From the NCBI RefSeq assembly GCF_900638305.1, contig NZ_LR134506.1, positions 992,001 through 1,056,000 on the forward strand: a stretch of DNA of 64,000 nucleotides, in the 5' to 3' direction. The notes below the pieces were generated by a model that was not told the origin of the DNA, did not search any database, and was given only the letters and a program-made list of their open reading frames with translations. Origin of the DNA: Porphyromonas cangingivalis (lineage in GTDB: Bacteria; Bacteroidota; Bacteroidia; Bacteroidales; Porphyromonadaceae). Made by a program: the position numbers and the translations under genes. Within the stretch, counting starts at the first letter, position 1; every line of letters starts with the position of its first letter. Positions 53,764 through 62,467 of the stretch are shown here, piece after piece.

Positions 53764-55239
53764 CTAATCTCTGACAAGACGATCGATCTCGGCATCTATG
53801 TCCATGCCACGCTCATAGTCAAAGAGCGTGAGACTGCGGAGCTGATAGAGGTAGTACCAATAGAGGTGCATCTCGGAGACATACTTCGCACGAGCATTGT
53901 CCTTGGAGAGCTGGGCATCATTGAGATCGAGGGTGTTGATCTTCCCGATCATGAATGACTCCACAGAGGTCTCATAACGTTGGCGGGCTATCTCGTCCGC
54001 TTCGCGAGCGATACGGAGCTGTTCGGCTTGGTTATTGTATTGCTGGACGAGGAGGAAGATGTTTTGATTGAAGTCCATCTGAGCCTGTTTGAGACGAGAG
54101 TCTATGACATTTCTGTTGGACTCCGCCACCTTGACCTTACCCTTACGTTTATCCCAGTCGAGGAGAGGTATGCGCAGCCCCACCTGTACGACTTGGTTGT
54201 CCATCAGCTGTTGATAAGCGGTGCGGAAAGCCTGATCCTGACCGGTATAACCAAACGAGGCAAAGAGGTTGATCTCTCGCCGATCTCCCTTGGCCTTGGC
54301 TACCTCATAGTCCGCTTCCAGCTGTCGACGACGGATGTTTTGCGCCAGAGGGTTATTCTCGTGAGCCTTCTGCAAGACATCCTCATAGGTGATGACAGGG
54401 TAAGTCATCATCTCAGGTACCACAGCCTCTATATCCTCACTCTCCGAGAGGGAGAGGAAGGATCTCAGGCGAAACATTGCGGCATTGAGGGTCGCCTCCT
54501 CCTTTGTCAGTGTCGAAGCAGCTTTGAGGGCAGAGAGTTTGAGCTGGAGGAGCTCGTTCTGAGAGATCTGTCCCATCTCGCGGCGCGCCTCGGCAATCTC
54601 TGCGATGCGATCGGCATTCTTTTTATTTTGTCGGGCGATATTGAGGTTTTCTTTGGCCAAAAGTAGCTCGAAGTAATAGGTGATCGTGCGGAGGGTAAGT
54701 TGTTCGACATGCTCGATATAAGCCGCCTTGGCCTCCTTATACTTGATCGGCTCTATCTTGCCACGCCATTTGAGATGATTGGTGCCGAAGATAGGTTGCG
54801 ACAGCGTGATCCCGACAGGCACACTCATGAAGTGACGATTGGCACCGACGGTATTGAGCGGGTCGATGTACTGTAAGGCAGAATTGATTGCCACCTTACC
54901 TCCCGTGAGGGGGATGTTCTGTTCGATAGAGAGATCCCCCGACATGCGTAGCAGATTGTTGCGGACAAACTTGTACGACCCATCTTCATTTTGATAGAGA
55001 TTGAAGCCACGACTATAGTCGGGCAGTGTACCCTTGAGGATCACTTCGGGAAGGAGATCGGCACGATAAGTACGATACTCCCAATAGGAGGTCTTCAGCT
55101 GGTTGAGTGCCACAGCGGCATCGACAGACTGTCGTCGTGCCAATTCGATGGCCCGGGGCAAGGTCAACACATCTTGTGCCGACACTTGCAATCCCATGGT
55201 CATCAAAAGAATAAAGAAAGTATTAATCAGTCTCGTCAT
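53764..55239 (-). CDS. TolC family outer membrane efflux protein
   Basis: An outer-membrane channel of 491 residues with a signal peptide (FILLMTMGLQVSAQ). The two OEP repeats are long amphipathic helices with the typical heptad pattern (LTLPRAIELARRQSVDAAVALNQL, ENLNIARQNKKNADRIAEIAEARREMGQIS, IAREADEIARQRYETSVESFMIGKI). It is 19 bases downstream of the last permease gene, so it completes a tripartite efflux system with the ABC and membrane-fusion components upstream. Confidence 0.92.
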   Translation of the reverse strand: MTRLINTFFILLMTMGLQVSAQDVLTLPRAIELARRQSVDAAVALNQLKTSYWEYRTYRADLLPEVILKGTLPDYSRGFNLYQNEDGSYKFVRNNLLRMSGDLSIEQNIPLTGGKVAINSALQYIDPLNTVGANRHFMSVPVGITLSQPIFGTNHLKWRGKIEPIKYKEAKAAYIEHVEQLTLRTITYYFELLLAKENLNIARQNKKNADRIAEIAEARREMGQISQNELLQLKLSALKAASTLTKEEATLNAAMFRLRSFLSLSESEDIEAVVPEMMTYPVITYEDVLQKAHENNPLAQNIRRRQLEADYEVAKAKGDRREINLFASFGYTGQDQAFRTAYQQLMDNQVVQVGLRIPLLDWDKRKGKVKVAESNRNVIDSRLKQAQMDFNQNIFLLVQQYNNQAEQLRIAREADEIARQRYETSVESFMIGKINTLDLNDAQLSKDNARAKYVSEMHLYWYYLYQLRSLTLFDYERGMDIDAEIDRLVRD

Positions 55240-55258
55240 CGTTTCAAAGTTTTGAAGA

Positions 55259-56509
55259 TTATTCGTCTCTTAGGGTCTCCGCAGGAGATACATTCACCGC
55301 ACGGCGAGCAGGGAACCATACCCCAAAGAGTATCATAATGAGGAGCAATATGAAGGTAATCCCGAGGCCTGCAAAGTACCTCTGCACATCAAGATCCATG
55401 AAGTAACTCTCTAAGACTTCCTGCTGAAAGAGAAAGACGAAAAGGATCATCACGGGCACCAAAGCCAGCAATAGGATCATCACTCCCTCAATGAAGAACT
55501 TCCCGAGCACCTTATTGGGCATATCACCCAAGGCTATGCGAAGTCCTATCTCTGTCTTGCGCTGCTGGGTCCTGAACCAAAACACCCCCGTGACACCCAA
55601 AAAGATGTTGATAAGCAAGAAGAGGATCACAAAGAGCTTTTCTTTGAGTTCATTTTCAGAGCTCTTCTGAAAGGCGTCACGTACCTCGGGCATATAGTCG
55701 ATGGTGTTGAGGTAATAATTACCGAGGCGTAGCTGTTGGGACATCTCCTTGCGAAAGCGCGTGACGAAGTCTCGGTCTTGTTCAGGCTTGACCCGTACAC
55801 AGAGTTCGAGCCACTCAGGCACGCTGACAAATCCCTTGTAAGAGTTACTCGTCATAGGGTAGTTGATGTAGTCTGACCATTTGTGATAGTCACCATATCG
55901 GACATCTTGAGAGACTGCTCCCACTCGATAACCCACAGAGTCTTCGTCATTGAGGTATATCTTCTTCCCGATACAATCTTCTCCGTCGGGAAATAGATCA
56001 TCCCTCACGGCGGTCGAGACAACCAGTTCGCCACTCTCGGACACCTGTACCAATTCCTCCGTACTGCCCCTCTCGGCCTTGTACTTGAAGACCTTAAAAA
56101 AGTCAGGAGTCGACCTGCGAAAGAGTACTGAGCCCTGTGTCCTTAGCGTATCTCGACAACAGACAATGGAGCTATTTTCGCGGTTGTATGGCCTTGCCAT
56201 AAAAGAATAACTTGCAGCCTCTATCATCGGGTTGTTTTGGACACGTTCGAGGATGGTTGCCAGGTATCCTATCTGCTCATCCACAGAGAGGTCGGGGATA
56301 TATGCCTTATGGTCAGCGGTGAGCAGTCCGAGTCTCATCTCATAGGTATGCTCCACATCGAAGCCCAACGGCTTGAGATAATTTTTCACAGTATAGTACA
56401 CCGTATCTCCTATATACCACAAAAATGCAGAGACGATCATGAGCTCCAGCCACAAGGCTATATTTTGCTTACGCTCATTCCAAAGTATCGTAAATATATG
56501 CTTAATCAT
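55259..56509 (-). CDS. ABC transporter permease, MacB/FtsX type (type B, third pair)
   Basis: A MacB-type permease of about 416 residues. One N-terminal helix (LWLELMIVSAFLWYIGDTVYYTV) precedes a periplasmic MacB-PCD-like domain, and three C-terminal FtsX helices follow. Its cytoplasmic coupling motif is TEIGLRIALGD, which defines the B type here. I placed the start at 56509 (MIKHIFTILWNERKQN) by comparison with the two other B-type paralogues; the frame is open to 56566 but overlaps the upstream gene. It is paired with the A-type permease immediately upstream. Confidence 0.9.
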   Translation of the reverse strand: MIKHIFTILWNERKQNIALWLELMIVSAFLWYIGDTVYYTVKNYLKPLGFDVEHTYEMRLGLLTADHKAYIPDLSVDEQIGYLATILERVQNNPMIEAASYSFMARPYNRENSSIVCCRDTLRTQGSVLFRRSTPDFFKVFKYKAERGSTEELVQVSESGELVVSTAVRDDLFPDGEDCIGKKIYLNDEDSVGYRVGAVSQDVRYGDYHKWSDYINYPMTSNSYKGFVSVPEWLELCVRVKPEQDRDFVTRFRKEMSQQLRLGNYYLNTIDYMPEVRDAFQKSSENELKEKLFVILFLLINIFLGVTGVFWFRTQQRKTEIGLRIALGDMPNKVLGKFFIEGVMILLLALVPVMILFVFLFQQEVLESYFMDLDVQRYFAGLGITFILLLIMILFGVWFPARRAVNVSPAETLRDE

Positions 56510-56517
56510 AAGGCAAA

Positions 56518-57819
56518 TTATTTGGATAGGAGAGATTGGACAATGGGTTGGCGAGAAGTGCGCCATGCAGGATAGAGTGCCGACAGCAGGTTGAGTACCA
56601 AGCAGAACAAGATCGCATACACGAAGACCATTGGGCTGAGCAAAGCAAAAGGCGAGATCGATATACCTCCCATCTTACTTGCCATCTCTCGACCTCCATA
56701 GATGATGTCGGCAAAAGCGTAAGAGGACACGAACGACAAGAATATCCCTATCAGTCCCCCGAGCAATGTCTGCACAAGGCTCTCCCAGAGGACCTGAGAG
56801 AGTAGGTCGCTGCGCTTGGCTCCGAAGGCACGACGCACACCGAGCTCAGAGAGACGCTTGCGCATCCGTGAAGTCGTCATCCCCGAGAGGTTGATGGCAG
56901 GCACGATGAGCAGAAGGGCGATGAGGATGGCATACTGCCTCTTGACACTTGCCACATCGGGAGTGACGTTGGCAGCGACACGCTGTAGGAAAGTAAAGTG
57001 GTTGTCGGGCTGTTCTCTATAATAAGCTATGTACTCGGGCTGAGCATCATTGTGCTTGACCCTCAAGGTCTCAGCCTCCTCACGTATCTTGTCGAAGTCC
57101 TTGGACGACTTGGCCAAGATCAAGACCGAACACACGCCATTGATATTGGAGATGAAATCCGAAGGCAACACCCCCTTATGTATCGGAGTCCAGATCTGGG
57201 CATAAGCCGCTGTCGCCAGTGGGGTCACATCCCGCACCACTCCTGAGACGAGGTGTTCGGTAAGGTTGATGACGATGGTCTTCCCTGTGACGGCTGTCGT
57301 ACCAAAGACCTTGCGTGCGACCGTCTCAGAGATGACGGCACGAGGAAGTCCGGCTTCCACATCGGCTTGGGTAAAAGGCTTTCCGTCGATGAAGGAGAAG
57401 TCAAAGATGTCCCAGAAGACCTCATCCACCAACATCTTGTCGAACCTCTGCAAGTCATCACTCCCGACCTGTGTCGTCATGGCATAAGAGTCATAGAAGA
57501 ACGAGACTATCGAGACCGCTTCGGGGGTCTTGAGGGGCTTGAAGCACTCCTTGGCCAAGGTATAAGAGAGGGCCGCATTGGCAGAGTTGGACTCCTTGGG
57601 ATCCTCCTTGTGAAGTGCGGTCATAGTCTTGACATAGAGCATACGGTCACGATTGACCTCCGGAGCATAGGGTGCATTTTTCACCTCATGCGCCATGACC
57701 ATCACCATGATCATACATATCGCAAGGGCAGTCCCCAAGATCGAGATAGTACTCAGGATGGGATTTTCCTTGAGCAGCCGCCATGTCTGTTTGAAGTATA
57801 TCTTTATCATATCAGTCAT
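56518..57819 (-). CDS. ABC transporter permease, MacB/FtsX type (type A, third pair)
   Basis: A 433-residue MacB-type permease beginning MTDMIKIYFKQTWRLLKENPIL. The N-terminal helix (LSTISILGTALAICMIMVMVM), periplasmic domain and three C-terminal helices are in the usual order. The A-type coupling motif is LSELGVRRAFGAKRSDLLSQV, preceded by VPAINLSGM, shared with the other two A-type genes. It is separated from the ATPase gene by about 155 bases holding a 22-bp repeat array and a hairpin. Confidence 0.9.
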   Translation of the reverse strand: MTDMIKIYFKQTWRLLKENPILSTISILGTALAICMIMVMVMAHEVKNAPYAPEVNRDRMLYVKTMTALHKEDPKESNSANAALSYTLAKECFKPLKTPEAVSIVSFFYDSYAMTTQVGSDDLQRFDKMLVDEVFWDIFDFSFIDGKPFTQADVEAGLPRAVISETVARKVFGTTAVTGKTIVINLTEHLVSGVVRDVTPLATAAYAQIWTPIHKGVLPSDFISNINGVCSVLILAKSSKDFDKIREEAETLRVKHNDAQPEYIAYYREQPDNHFTFLQRVAANVTPDVASVKRQYAILIALLLIVPAINLSGMTTSRMRKRLSELGVRRAFGAKRSDLLSQVLWESLVQTLLGGLIGIFLSFVSSYAFADIIYGGREMASKMGGISISPFALLSPMVFVYAILFCLVLNLLSALYPAWRTSRQPIVQSLLSK

Positions 57820-57848
57820 AAATTCGTTTTGTTTGTCATCGAAGGAGA

Positions 57849-57873
57849 GGGCAAAGGGAACCCTTGTCCCTCG
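57849..57873 (-). other. Hairpin upstream of the third permease pair
   Basis: AGGGCAAAGGG and CCCTTGTCCCT form an imperfect 11-bp stem with a 2-base loop, about 30 bases before the permease start. No T run follows in the transcribed direction, so it may affect translation or message stability. Confidence 0.35.
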
Positions 57874-57894
57874 GTTGTCTCATACTACCGAAGA

Positions 57895-57954
57895 TTTTCC
57901 GATGCCTGACAGAATGTATTCTGTCCCATGTCGGAATACATTCTGTCAAGCGAC
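57895..57954. repeat. 22-bp-period repeat array, family I (locus D)
   Basis: TATTCTGT (57917) and CATTCTGT (57939) are 22 bases apart, preceded by a third unit ending CAGAATG. The junction CAGAATGTATTCTG is a perfect dyad apart from its centre. Unlike the other loci it lies inside an apparent operon, between the ATPase and third permease pair. Confidence 0.75.
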
Positions 57955-57973
57955 AAAAAACTCTCCCTCGGCA

Positions 57974-58648
57974 TCAAGAGACCTGACGGCCGTCGAGGAA
58001 GCGGACGATGCGTGAAGTCTCCTCTGCCTTACCCTCATCGTGGGTCACCATGACGATGGTACGGCCATCTTCCTTGTTGAGCTGATGGAGAAGGCCCATG
58101 ACCTCAGCCCCCATCTTCGAGTCGAGATTACCCGTAGGCTCATCGGCAAGGATGATCGAGGGGTTGCCGATGATGGCACGAGCGATGGCCACACGCTGAC
58201 ACTGACCACCCGAGAGCTGTGCAGGGAAGTGGCGCATACGGTGGGAGAGCCCTACCTTTTCGAGGACCTCCTTGGCGAGTCTGTGGCGTTCGCTCGCACT
58301 GACCTTGCGATAGAGGAGTGGGAGCTCGACATTGTCGATGACGTTGAGCGAATTGATGAGGTGGAAGCTCTGGAAGACGAAGCCGAGGTTTTCGTTGCGG
58401 AACTTTGCCAGATCCTTGTCCTTCATCTTATCGGTCTCGATGCCATTGAGGATGACACGTCCCGAAGTAGGATTGTCGAGGAGTCCCATGACATTGAGCA
58501 GGGTGGACTTGCCACAGCCCGAAGGCCCCATGACGGCAAGGAACTCGCCCTCATCGACTTGGAGATTGACATTTTCGAGCGCGACGGTCTCTATTTCTTC
58601 AGTGCGGTAAATCTTGTGAACTTGTTCGAGTGAAATGATCTTTTTCAT
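57974..58648 (-). CDS. ABC transporter ATP-binding protein (LolD/MacB type)
   Basis: A 224-residue stand-alone ATPase of the MacB/LolD/FtsE group. Walker A is GPSGCGKST, the signature [14 protein letters not shown], Walker [12 protein letters not shown], and the His switch VTHDEGKAE. It is the only ATPase in a locus with six permease genes, so it presumably energises more than one permease pair. It lies 28 bases after the second B-type permease. Confidence 0.95.
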   Translation of the reverse strand: MKKIISLEQVHKIYRTEEIETVALENVNLQVDEGEFLAVMGPSGCGKSTLLNVMGLLDNPTSGRVILNGIETDKMKDKDLAKFRNENLGFVFQSFHLINSLNVIDNVELPLLYRKVSASERHRLAKEVLEKVGLSHRMRHFPAQLSGGQCQRVAIARAIIGNPSIILADEPTGNLDSKMGAEVMGLLHQLNKEDGRTIVMVTHDEGKAEETSRIVRFLDGRQVS

Positions 58649-58676
58649 GTCTGTAAGTATTTAATATTATTGATTA

Positions 58677-59873
58677 TTATTCGTTTCTGAGGGCATCCAC
58701 GGGATTGAGAGCCGCAGCCTTGTGTGCAGGTATCCATGCACTGAGAGCTGTGATCGCACCAAGGAGGATGAGGGTAAGGGCATTGGCGATGATGAAACGC
58801 CACCACTTGTTGCCCGTGATGTAATGGATCGACTCTTCTCCCAGCAGGTCGTTTTGGACAATATCCGCCTGACAGATACCGATATTGATGAGTAGCGCAG
58901 GGATGGCCGCCAAGCAAAGGATGAGGAGTGCCTCGATGATGAACTGTGCCTGTACCTTGCGACGTGACGAGCCGAGTGCCATACGCAGACCGATCTCGCT
59001 GCGACGCTTCTGGTTGCGGAACCAAAACGTACCGATCACACTGAGAGCAACGTTGCAGAGCATGAAGACCATGATCCCCATACGGATGCGTTCTTCGGTA
59101 AGGGAACCAAACGAAAGGGCCATGGCATCGTGTATCTCTTTGGGGGTCTGTATGCTTGGGGTGACTTCGACCTTGAAGCGTTCGATGTCGAAGTTGTCAC
59201 CGACACGGATGCTCACCAATGGTATCTTGGGCTGAGGTATGGTGGCGGGGATGAAAATGACTTCGCTGGGTTCGATGTAAGGCATACGCTTCTGATCTCG
59301 GACGATATCCACGACACGGTAGTAGCGTCGAAAGAAGACGGTCTTGCCGATGGGATATTCGTCCCCGAAGAGTTTCTTCGCAATCCCTTCTGTCAAGATA
59401 CACTGCCTATTGTCGCTGAGATCGAGATGTGCGGGCTTGCCTGTGATCACCGAGGGTGTGATGAAGATGTCGAAGTACTCTTTGTTGTCGACCCTCTTGA
59501 ACTGCAAGTGGTGCTCTTCGACATCTGTCGAGTCCCTACTGATCATCCCACCATTGTACGATCCTACGTGTGGAGAGAGTGCGAAGTCCGATGTCTCCAT
59601 GACGTGAAGGATCCCGGGGAAGGCTCTCATCTTGGTCACCACGGCATCATGCTCCTCTTGCCCTTCACCGTTCATGGCTCGGTTGAGATCTATGGTGGTG
59701 ACCATGTAAGTGTCGGAGTCGTCGAAGCCATTGGGCAGGAGGCGATTGTGCAACAGCGTGAAGAAGTAGTCGAAAAGGATCGAACTGAGGATAAAGATGA
59801 TGAGCATCTCCGCAAAGATCCACGCATTGCGACGACGCAGCGTCCATATCTGTCTGAGTGTATGTCGTATCAT
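58677..59873 (-). CDS. ABC transporter permease, MacB/FtsX type (type B, second pair)
   Basis: A 398-residue MacB-type permease with an N-terminal helix (IFAEMLIIFILSSILFDYFF), a periplasmic domain and three C-terminal helices. The B-type coupling motif reads SEIGLRMALGSSRRKVQAQF, after FWFRNQKRR. It starts four bases after the stop of its A-type partner and is followed by the ATPase gene. The short spacing implies co-translation. Confidence 0.9.
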   Translation of the reverse strand: MIRHTLRQIWTLRRRNAWIFAEMLIIFILSSILFDYFFTLLHNRLLPNGFDDSDTYMVTTIDLNRAMNGEGQEEHDAVVTKMRAFPGILHVMETSDFALSPHVGSYNGGMISRDSTDVEEHHLQFKRVDNKEYFDIFITPSVITGKPAHLDLSDNRQCILTEGIAKKLFGDEYPIGKTVFFRRYYRVVDIVRDQKRMPYIEPSEVIFIPATIPQPKIPLVSIRVGDNFDIERFKVEVTPSIQTPKEIHDAMALSFGSLTEERIRMGIMVFMLCNVALSVIGTFWFRNQKRRSEIGLRMALGSSRRKVQAQFIIEALLILCLAAIPALLINIGICQADIVQNDLLGEESIHYITGNKWWRFIIANALTLILLGAITALSAWIPAHKAAALNPVDALRNE

Positions 59874-59876
59874 GAT

Positions 59877-61199
59877 TTAGTAGTGGTTTGTGGGATTGTC
59901 GTTGAGTGAGTAAGTGATGCTCTTCTTCGTGAAGTGATAGGCGGGTACAAGTCCCGAGAGGACATTGACGACGAGAGCAAAGAAGACTGTGATCACGAAG
60001 ACGAACGGATCAAAAAGCATACTCGGGGTGATGCCCTTATTTCCCCATGTCAAAGTCTCAAGATCGGAGGCATAAAGAGAAAGTCTGCCGATGAGCATAT
60101 CGGAGAAGTACAGGATCAAGAAGTAGGAGACCAAGAGACCCAAGAGAGCACCAAGGAGGGTGAGGAGGAAGTTCTCGATCAAAACTTGACGGAGGAGCAC
60201 ACCGTTGGGCGCACCGAAGGCCTTGCGCACCCCGATCTCTCGGAGTCGTTCTTCCATCTGACTGCTGTTGAGCCCCGAAAGGTTGATGGCAGGGACAAGG
60301 AGGACAAGTAGCAGGATGATCGAAGTCTTGAGCATGATGTCCTTCATGTCGGCACCTCTGTTACCTCTTCGGAATGAGTGCACCAAGGCGCTTTCGGGCT
60401 GACCATCGAGATGGATGTTGTGGGTCAGCGGAGCTTCGAGTTGTGCCACTTTCTCTTTGATCTCATCCCTCATGGCCTTTTCGTCCGAAGACTTATTCAG
60501 ACGTATGACAGTGGTGAAGAAGCCGAGGACATCCTCATCGTCATCCGCCTTTTCGTACCCTGGGACTATGGTGTAGGGCAAGAAGACAACTCCGAAGGAT
60601 GTCTCCAGAAGGTACGAACCATCTTCGACAACGCCCGATACTCGGTAGTCTTTGCCGTTCATGACAAAGTGTTGACCTGTGGCTTGGGTATCGGGAAAGA
60701 GCTTGTCCGCAAGCCCCTTCGCAATGACGGCAGAGGGGAGACCCGACTCGAAGTCTGCTTGAGAGAAAGGCTTGCCCTCGACAAACTTATACCGGTAGAC
60801 TTCCCAAAATCCGGGGTCGGTGTACTTGACCGATACCTTTTGGTCGGCGATACCGTCTCCCATCTTGATCTGATAGCTGCTCTTGAACTCCTTGATCGAC
60901 GCAGACACAGCCTTAGGTGTCTTGAGGCTGTACACGACTTCCTTGACGAACCTGTGTGACAGCAGCGAACTGTGATAGTTGTCGATGGTCGTGTCCTTGG
61001 GCGTCAGTGCGATGTGCTGGATATGAAAGAGCTTGTCTCTCTCCTGCTCGGGATAATAACTCCTGCTCCTGAGGAAAAAGAAGATCGCCACAAACATCAC
61101 CATGGAGATACTGAGGGCAGTACCGGCGACATATATCAGGCTGAAAAGTTTGTTTTGCTTGACCAGCTGCCAAGCTTGTTTGAAGTACTGTTTTATCAT
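59877..61199 (-). CDS. ABC transporter permease, MacB/FtsX type (type A, second pair)
   Basis: A MacB-type permease of about 440 residues. The start is set at 61199 (MIKQYFKQAWQLVKQNKLF) to match the other A-type genes; the frame is open to 61256 but that part overlaps the upstream gene. The N-terminal helix is FSLIYVAGTALSISMVMFVAI. The coupling motif is REIGVRKAFGAPNGVLLRQV, after VPAINLSGL. It is followed directly by the second B-type permease. Confidence 0.9.
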   Translation of the reverse strand: MIKQYFKQAWQLVKQNKLFSLIYVAGTALSISMVMFVAIFFFLRSRSYYPEQERDKLFHIQHIALTPKDTTIDNYHSSLLSHRFVKEVVYSLKTPKAVSASIKEFKSSYQIKMGDGIADQKVSVKYTDPGFWEVYRYKFVEGKPFSQADFESGLPSAVIAKGLADKLFPDTQATGQHFVMNGKDYRVSGVVEDGSYLLETSFGVVFLPYTIVPGYEKADDDEDVLGFFTTVIRLNKSSDEKAMRDEIKEKVAQLEAPLTHNIHLDGQPESALVHSFRRGNRGADMKDIMLKTSIILLLVLLVPAINLSGLNSSQMEERLREIGVRKAFGAPNGVLLRQVLIENFLLTLLGALLGLLVSYFLILYFSDMLIGRLSLYASDLETLTWGNKGITPSMLFDPFVFVITVFFALVVNVLSGLVPAYHFTKKSITYSLNDNPTNHY

Positions 61200-61212
61200 A
61201 GTCGTAAAGATT

Positions 61213-62463
61213 TTATTCATCTTGAAGGGCTTCGACGGGATTGACTTTGGATGCACGATCGGCAGGGATCATTGCTCCGATGACGGTGATGCCGAGCATC
61301 AACACTCCCGTAATGGCTATCGTCACAAAGTAACGGCTCCACGTGTATGCAAGCATATCATTGAGCGTAAAAGTCATATCCCAAAAAGCAAGGTTGGCAG
61401 TGATGAGAAAGGCCGGTACAAAGGCGATAGAAAAGAGCACCACACTCTCCATCAAAATATACCTATGCACCCCTGCACGCGTAGAGCCGAGAGCCATACG
61501 CAGTCCGATCTCTCCTCGACGGCTTTCCATGGTGAACCAAAAGGTCCCAAGGATACCTAAAAAAACAATGAAGACGAAAAAAATGAGCATGCTTGAGATG
61601 ATACGGATATACTTCGTCACCCCATTGACAGCATCGAAGACATCGGCTCTGAAATCGTATGAAACAAAACTGAACAAGTAGTAGGGTCCGATGTTTAGTC
61701 GCTCTCTCATGTCTTCGACAAACTGCTTCCCAAAGCCGGCGGTGTCTGCCTCGGGCTTCACCCTCACTCCTATGATCGGAATGACGTAAGCAAAACGACG
61801 AGGATCAAGTGGGGTATGTATCATGGGCTCATACACTCCATACGTGTCGTACTTCATCGAAGAGGAGACACCGACGACCTTTAGAGAGGAAAGTTCGGGA
61901 TTATAATAGTCTCTGAAAGAGCGACCCACAGCATCTGAGGTGTGGAACAGTGAGTCTGCCAACTCATGGGAGACAACAGCACTGAGAGGTGTACGACTTC
62001 TTTCCCACTCAGAAAATGCTCCGGCAAGAGGTGCCACCTTGAACACCTTATCGTACCCCTCACTCACATAACGTATATTGGCACGATGCACCTTTGCACT
62101 ATCCACGGTGTACCCTTGGAAGATAACACCGTGTGAAAACGGCTCACTTCCCTCATAATAAGCCACACTCTCGATACCGGGATACTCACCCACCATCCTT
62201 ACGATGTGCTCAAAAGGAGCGATCCATTGAGCCTGCACACTGTCGAGATCTTGCCTATTGACTCTCACCGTAGGATTGTATCCCAAGCGAAGACGATAGA
62301 CATGCTCGGTGTTGATACCTGCCGGCTCTACATTCTTACGCACAACGACATAAAGAAAATCCACACAATACCAAAGAAGTACGGAGACTATCAGAAGTTC
62401 GACGATAAGCCAAAGGTTAGACTTACGATTTTTCCATATTTGTTTCAGAGCTATTGTCCACAT
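61213..62463 (-). CDS. ABC transporter permease, MacB/FtsX type (type B, first pair)
   Basis: A MacB-type permease of about 416 residues. The start is placed at 62463 (MWTIALKQIWKNRKSN), four bases after its A-type partner's stop; the frame is open to 62574 but would overlap that gene. The N-terminal helix is LWLIVELLIVSVLLWYCVDFLYVV. The B-type coupling motif reads GEIGLRMALGSTRAGVHRYI, after TFWFTMESR. Confidence 0.9.
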   Translation of the reverse strand: MWTIALKQIWKNRKSNLWLIVELLIVSVLLWYCVDFLYVVVRKNVEPAGINTEHVYRLRLGYNPTVRVNRQDLDSVQAQWIAPFEHIVRMVGEYPGIESVAYYEGSEPFSHGVIFQGYTVDSAKVHRANIRYVSEGYDKVFKVAPLAGAFSEWERSRTPLSAVVSHELADSLFHTSDAVGRSFRDYYNPELSSLKVVGVSSSMKYDTYGVYEPMIHTPLDPRRFAYVIPIIGVRVKPEADTAGFGKQFVEDMRERLNIGPYYLFSFVSYDFRADVFDAVNGVTKYIRIISSMLIFFVFIVFLGILGTFWFTMESRRGEIGLRMALGSTRAGVHRYILMESVVLFSIAFVPAFLITANLAFWDMTFTLNDMLAYTWSRYFVTIAITGVLMLGITVIGAMIPADRASKVNPVEALQDE

Positions 62464-62467
62464 GATA

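Noticed and set aside
1041-57954. 22-bp arrays as CRISPR
   Set aside because: The repeated unit is about 8-14 bases with a total period of 22. There are no 30-base spacers, no long identical repeats and no cas genes.
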